From assembly GCA_031289875.1 (NCBI GenBank), contig JAITOO010000121.1, positions 1-8,106 on the forward strand: a DNA stretch of 8,106 nucleotides, read 5' to 3'. A program made the translations under genes and the position numbers. Under the pieces are notes generated by a model. The model saw only the letters and a list, made by a program, of their open reading frames with translations. It searched no databases and had not been told where the DNA came from. The DNA is from Flavobacteriaceae bacterium. Its GTDB lineage: Bacteria; Bacteroidota; Bacteroidia; Flavobacteriales; Weeksellaceae. This document shows, one piece after another, positions 7,582-8,106 of the stretch. Positions within the stretch are counted from its first letter, which is position 1. Each line of letters begins with the position of its first letter.

Positions 7582-7707
7582 TCAATCTATCTTGCTCCGC
7601 AGAAATTCTATTTCAGATTTCAAATATGCTATTTCCTGTTCTAACGTGCGAACCAGCATCAACAATATCTGGTAATGTCTTAAATTATCTGAATCAGTTA
7701 TTTCCAT
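7582..7707 (-). CDS. Very small coiled-coil reading frame, doubtful or a gene remnant
   Basis: A 41-codon frame from the ATG at 7707 to a TGA. The second half has a heptad pattern of Leu and Ile (LLMLVRTLEQEIAYLKSEI), which should form a short coiled coil; there is no membrane segment or signal sequence. The frame is also open upstream to an ATG at 7773, but that longer start lies inside the transposase remnant in another frame, so those residues are probably meaningless. It could be a real microprotein, a passenger of the IS, or the last part of a host gene cut by the insertion. I do not recognise a family and infer no function. Confidence 0.25.
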   Translation of the reverse strand: MEITDSDNLRHYQILLMLVRTLEQEIAYLKSEIEFLRSKID

Positions 7708-8106
7708 AAGTACCGGTTTTGTAGTAATACTGTTGTATATACATTCCAATAACGTTGTCATGTATCTGTTCATTCTTTGAAAAACAAATCGTTTTTCTGT
7801 TCAATCGTTTCAAATGTGTTCTGAAGTTCAAGTTTTTACGTTCTGTCTTTCCCAATTCGGTGCTTGTTTGGCGGAATGTATTTTGAATACGAATCCCAAG
7901 CATCTGTGTGATATTTCCGTATCGGATACGGTTTTAACAACTCCCAAAACGCCAAAAAATCTTTATCTCGCCTTTTCCCGTTGTGCCAAGCCAAAATAAC
8001 TCCCGACTGCCGTTCTATCGCATACCATGTCCAGCGCTGATTTCCCTTGTTTTGAACAAAACTCCAAAACTCGTCCATTTCTGCCGAAAAATGTATCTCT
8101 ACTTCC
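7694..8106 (-). pseudogene. IS1-family transposase (InsB-like part), frameshifted, 5' end outside window
   Basis: Two adjacent frames together spell the catalytic half of an IS1 transposase. The first is open from the window edge and holds MDEFWSFVQNKGNQRWTWYA and later YHTDAWDSY, carrying the first two catalytic Asp residues (codons at 8073-8075 and 7902-7904). It stops at TAA 7836-7838 after IGKDRT. Homology resumes in the next frame with ERKNLNFRTHLKRLNRKT, which has the third catalytic residue, Glu (7841-7843), then ICFSKNEQIHDNVIG, to a stop at 7694-7696. By comparison with E. coli InsB, which reads YTQRIERHNLNLR here, about three residues (Q-x-I) are missing at the junction. The break is inside the catalytic domain, not at the known InsA/InsB frameshift site, so I read it as a disabling deletion. 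The InsA-like part and left end lie beyond 8106; the right terminal repeat was not identified. Confidence 0.85.

Noticed and set aside
7836..7860. Programmed frameshifting in the IS1 transposase at GGGAAAG
   Set aside because: IS1 uses a -1 shift between InsA and InsB, upstream of the catalytic region. Here joining the frames needs a +1 (or -2) shift within the catalytic domain, and even then about five residues would be missing relative to InsB.
1..8106. CRISPR arrays, tRNA or rRNA genes, defence or toxin-antitoxin modules
   Set aside because: The only tandem array is the coding hexamer repeat at 72-155. Almost all remaining sequence is occupied by polysaccharide genes and the IS1 remnant.

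Overview
The window looks like part of a capsule or exopolysaccharide biosynthesis and export locus from a member of the Bacteroidota. The evidence is a Wza-like lipoprotein of the short type common in that phylum, a Wzc-like chain-length regulator fused to its tyrosine kinase, AT-rich sequence rather than Shine-Dalgarno motifs before the start codons, and two matches to the Bacteroidota -7 promoter motif TAnnTTTG in the two places where a promoter is expected. The genus cannot be named from this sequence. Every gene supported here lies on the minus strand, so transcription runs from high to low coordinates.

Layout in transcription order: (1) 8106-7694, the broken 3' part of an IS1-family transposase gene, which starts outside the window. 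(2) 7707-7582, a very small coiled-coil reading frame of uncertain status. (3) 7581-7441, a short intergenic region with a candidate promoter. (4) 7440-3450, four tightly packed or overlapping genes: a multi-pass membrane protein of unknown family, a family 2 glycosyltransferase, a WecA/MraY-type sugar-phosphate transferase and a DegT/DnrJ/EryC1 aminotransferase. (5) 3449-3365, an 85-base gap with a second candidate promoter. (6) 3364-2528, the Wza-like outer-membrane export lipoprotein. (7) 2519 to the window edge, a Wzc-like co-polymerase and tyrosine autokinase of at least 839 codons. Its final residues fall outside the window.

Inferred joint role: the WecA-like enzyme loads the first sugar phosphate onto undecaprenyl phosphate, the glycosyltransferase adds a further sugar, and the aminotransferase makes a 4-amino (probably 4-amino-4,6-dideoxy) nucleotide sugar. 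The membrane protein may handle lipid-linked sugars or polymerise the repeat unit. The Wzc-like and Wza-like pair controls chain length and carries the polymer across the envelope. A flippase, a nucleotide-sugar dehydratase and more glycosyltransferases would be needed and must lie elsewhere.

The most notable feature is the kinase C-terminus. The tyrosine-rich tail is encoded by a perfect hexanucleotide microsatellite giving 14 Gly-Tyr pairs, so slippage by whole units would change the number of tyrosines without breaking the frame. I did not find a convincing new defence, mobile or regulatory system. No RNA genes, CRISPR arrays or convincing terminators were seen.
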